Positions 63,064-64,000 of a DNA stretch of 64,000 nucleotides are shown in pieces (within the stretch, counting starts at the first letter, position 1; each line of letters opens with the position of its first letter). The stretch is from Vicingus serpentipes (GTDB lineage Bacteria; Bacteroidota; Bacteroidia; Flavobacteriales_E; Vicingaceae): contig JAGFIT010000048.1 in NCBI GenBank assembly GCA_024103385.1, positions 1-64,000 on the forward strand, read 5' to 3'. The position numbers were made by a program, and so were the translations under genes. Under the pieces are notes generated by a model. That model did no database searches. It was given only the letters and a program-made list of their open reading frames with translations, and was not told the origin of the DNA.

Positions 63064-63963
63064 ATGGAACCAACAATTGTAAGTGGAACAGAAGTTTCCA
63101 ATAAAATAAAAGAAGAAATTGCTACAGAAGTTCAAAAAATAAAAACAAGTGGAGGAAAAATACCTCATTTAGCTGCTGTTTTAGTTGGTGATGATGGGGC
63201 TAGTAGAACATATGTTAATGCTAAAGTAAAAGCTTGTGAAAAAGTTGGTTTTGGATCCACATTGGTAAAGTTACCTGCTGACATTAGTGAGGCTGATTTA
63301 TTAGCAGAAATAGACAAGTTAAACAACAACCCTGATATTGATGGTTTTATTGTTCAACTACCGCTACCTAAACATGTTGACGAACAAAAAGTAACTGAAG
63401 CTATTGCTCCTGAAAAAGATGTAGATGGTTTTCATCCTGTAAGCTTAGGAAAAATGTTATTAGACTTACCTAGCTTCTTACCCGCTACTCCTTATGGAAT
63501 TATTCAAATGTTAGCGCATTACAACATTCCTACTGAAGGAAAACACTGTGTAGTTATTGGAAGAAGCCATATTGTAGGTTCCCCAATGAGTGTATTGATG
63601 GCTCGCAACACTTATCCTGGTAACAGCACCGTAACACTTACTCATAGTAGAACTCAAAACTTAAAAGAAATTACTCAGTCTGCAGACATCTTAATTGTAG
63701 CTATTGGAAAACCCGAGTTTGTTACTGCTGATATGGTTAAAGAAGGTGCTACTGTAATTGATGTAGGTATTCACAGAATTGATGATGCTTCTAGAAAGTC
63801 AGGATTTAAACTATTAGGGGATGTTAAATACGATGAAGTAGCACCTAAGTGCGCTTTCATATCTCCAGTACCTGGTGGTGTTGGACCAATGACAATCGCT
63901 TCATTATTGAAAAATACATTATTGGCTGTTCAATTAAACAGTGAAACACTAATAGAAAACTAA
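63064..63963 (+). CDS. folD: Bifunctional methylene-tetrahydrofolate dehydrogenase/cyclohydrolase
   Basis: 299 residues. It has [21 protein letters not shown] (with the YxxxK catalytic Lys), [28 protein letters not shown], the Rossmann block [20 protein letters not shown] and [15 protein letters not shown]. It interconverts methylene-, methenyl- and formyl-tetrahydrofolate in the cytosol. It probably shares the ffh transcript. Nothing further is seen in the last 37 bases of the window. Confidence 0.96.
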   Translation: MEPTIVSGTEVSNKIKEEIATEVQKIKTSGGKIPHLAAVLVGDDGASRTYVNAKVKACEKVGFGSTLVKLPADISEADLLAEIDKLNNNPDIDGFIVQLPLPKHVDEQKVTEAIAPEKDVDGFHPVSLGKMLLDLPSFLPATPYGIIQMLAHYNIPTEGKHCVVIGRSHIVGSPMSVLMARNTYPGNSTVTLTHSRTQNLKEITQSADILIVAIGKPEFVTADMVKEGATVIDVGIHRIDDASRKSGFKLLGDVKYDEVAPKCAFISPVPGGVGPMTIASLLKNTLLAVQLNSETLIEN

Positions 63964-64000
63964 TCCTATAAATTCTCAAATAAAAAAACCAGCTAAATAG

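Noticed and set aside
1-64000. tRNA, rRNA or CRISPR features
   Set aside because: Reading through the spacers on both strands showed no cloverleaf-like segment, rRNA sequence or regularly spaced direct repeats; a covariance-model scan could not be run.

Overview
The window is from a low-GC member of the Bacteroidota, most likely a flavobacterium-like lineage. The evidence is a type IX secretion sorting domain with SprB-like repeats, a split transketolase, a CcsB-CcsA fusion, the sigma/anti-sigma/Spy layout, frequent TTG/GTG starts, almost no Shine-Dalgarno sequences, and many copies of the Bacteroidota -7 promoter motif TAnnTTTG. No tRNA, rRNA, CRISPR array or recognisable transposase was seen.

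Layout. 1-2216: end of a sulfatase-fold membrane protein, a lipid kinase and a SUI1/YciH factor, closed by a terminator. 2250-5309: large beta-propeller sensor histidine kinase. 5407-12027: probable surface-glycan or peptidoglycan acylation cluster (LysM protein with a degenerate lytic transglycosylase domain, two SGNH esterase-like proteins, a HAD phosphatase, an MBOAT acyltransferase). 12094-17731: TPR-SpoIIE phosphatase, secreted T9SS protein, secreted M28 peptidase, small helical protein. 17750-20713 (-): glycosidase/beta-lactamase fusion. 20918-24157: the two transketolase halves, separated by a von Willebrand A gene and a REP-like repeat. 24319-25861: ECF sigma factor, membrane partner and Spy-like protein. 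26008-28188: single-gene insert carrying a NACHT ATPase. 28395-33939 (-): helicase, TPM lipoprotein, CcsBA cytochrome c synthase. 34016-43592: housekeeping genes (DUF2520, KdsC, CinA, DUF4197, PdxH, YqgE, LpxL) with a Nudix gene broken by an in-frame stop. 44432-46693 (-): arsenic operon arsR-arsM-aquaporin-arsC. 46822-50473: thioesterase, dnaA, a 45-residue membrane protein, a LMW phosphatase, an RsmI-like methylase. 50512-51650: second single-gene insert (secreted YD-repeat protein). 51882-64000: DUF4258 protein, alanine dehydrogenase, TsaE, ClpB, three exported proteins including an M48 peptidase, Ffh and FolD.

The most interesting structure is shared by the two inserts at about 26.0-28.2 kb and 50.5-51.7 kb. 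They carry unrelated genes but are built alike: a TATATTTGG promoter, a near-identical 28-30 bp palindrome beginning CGAATAA and ending TTATTCG, then a short arm whose reverse complement lies just after the gene, followed by an AACAA...TATA...TGC tail. The arm differs between the inserts, but each arm matches its own partner. Both sit between convergent neighbours. This looks like an undescribed class of mobile or cassette-like element whose ends pair; one copy carries a likely anti-phage gene. Second in interest is the acylation cluster, in which the transglycosylase catalytic Glu is replaced by Cys.
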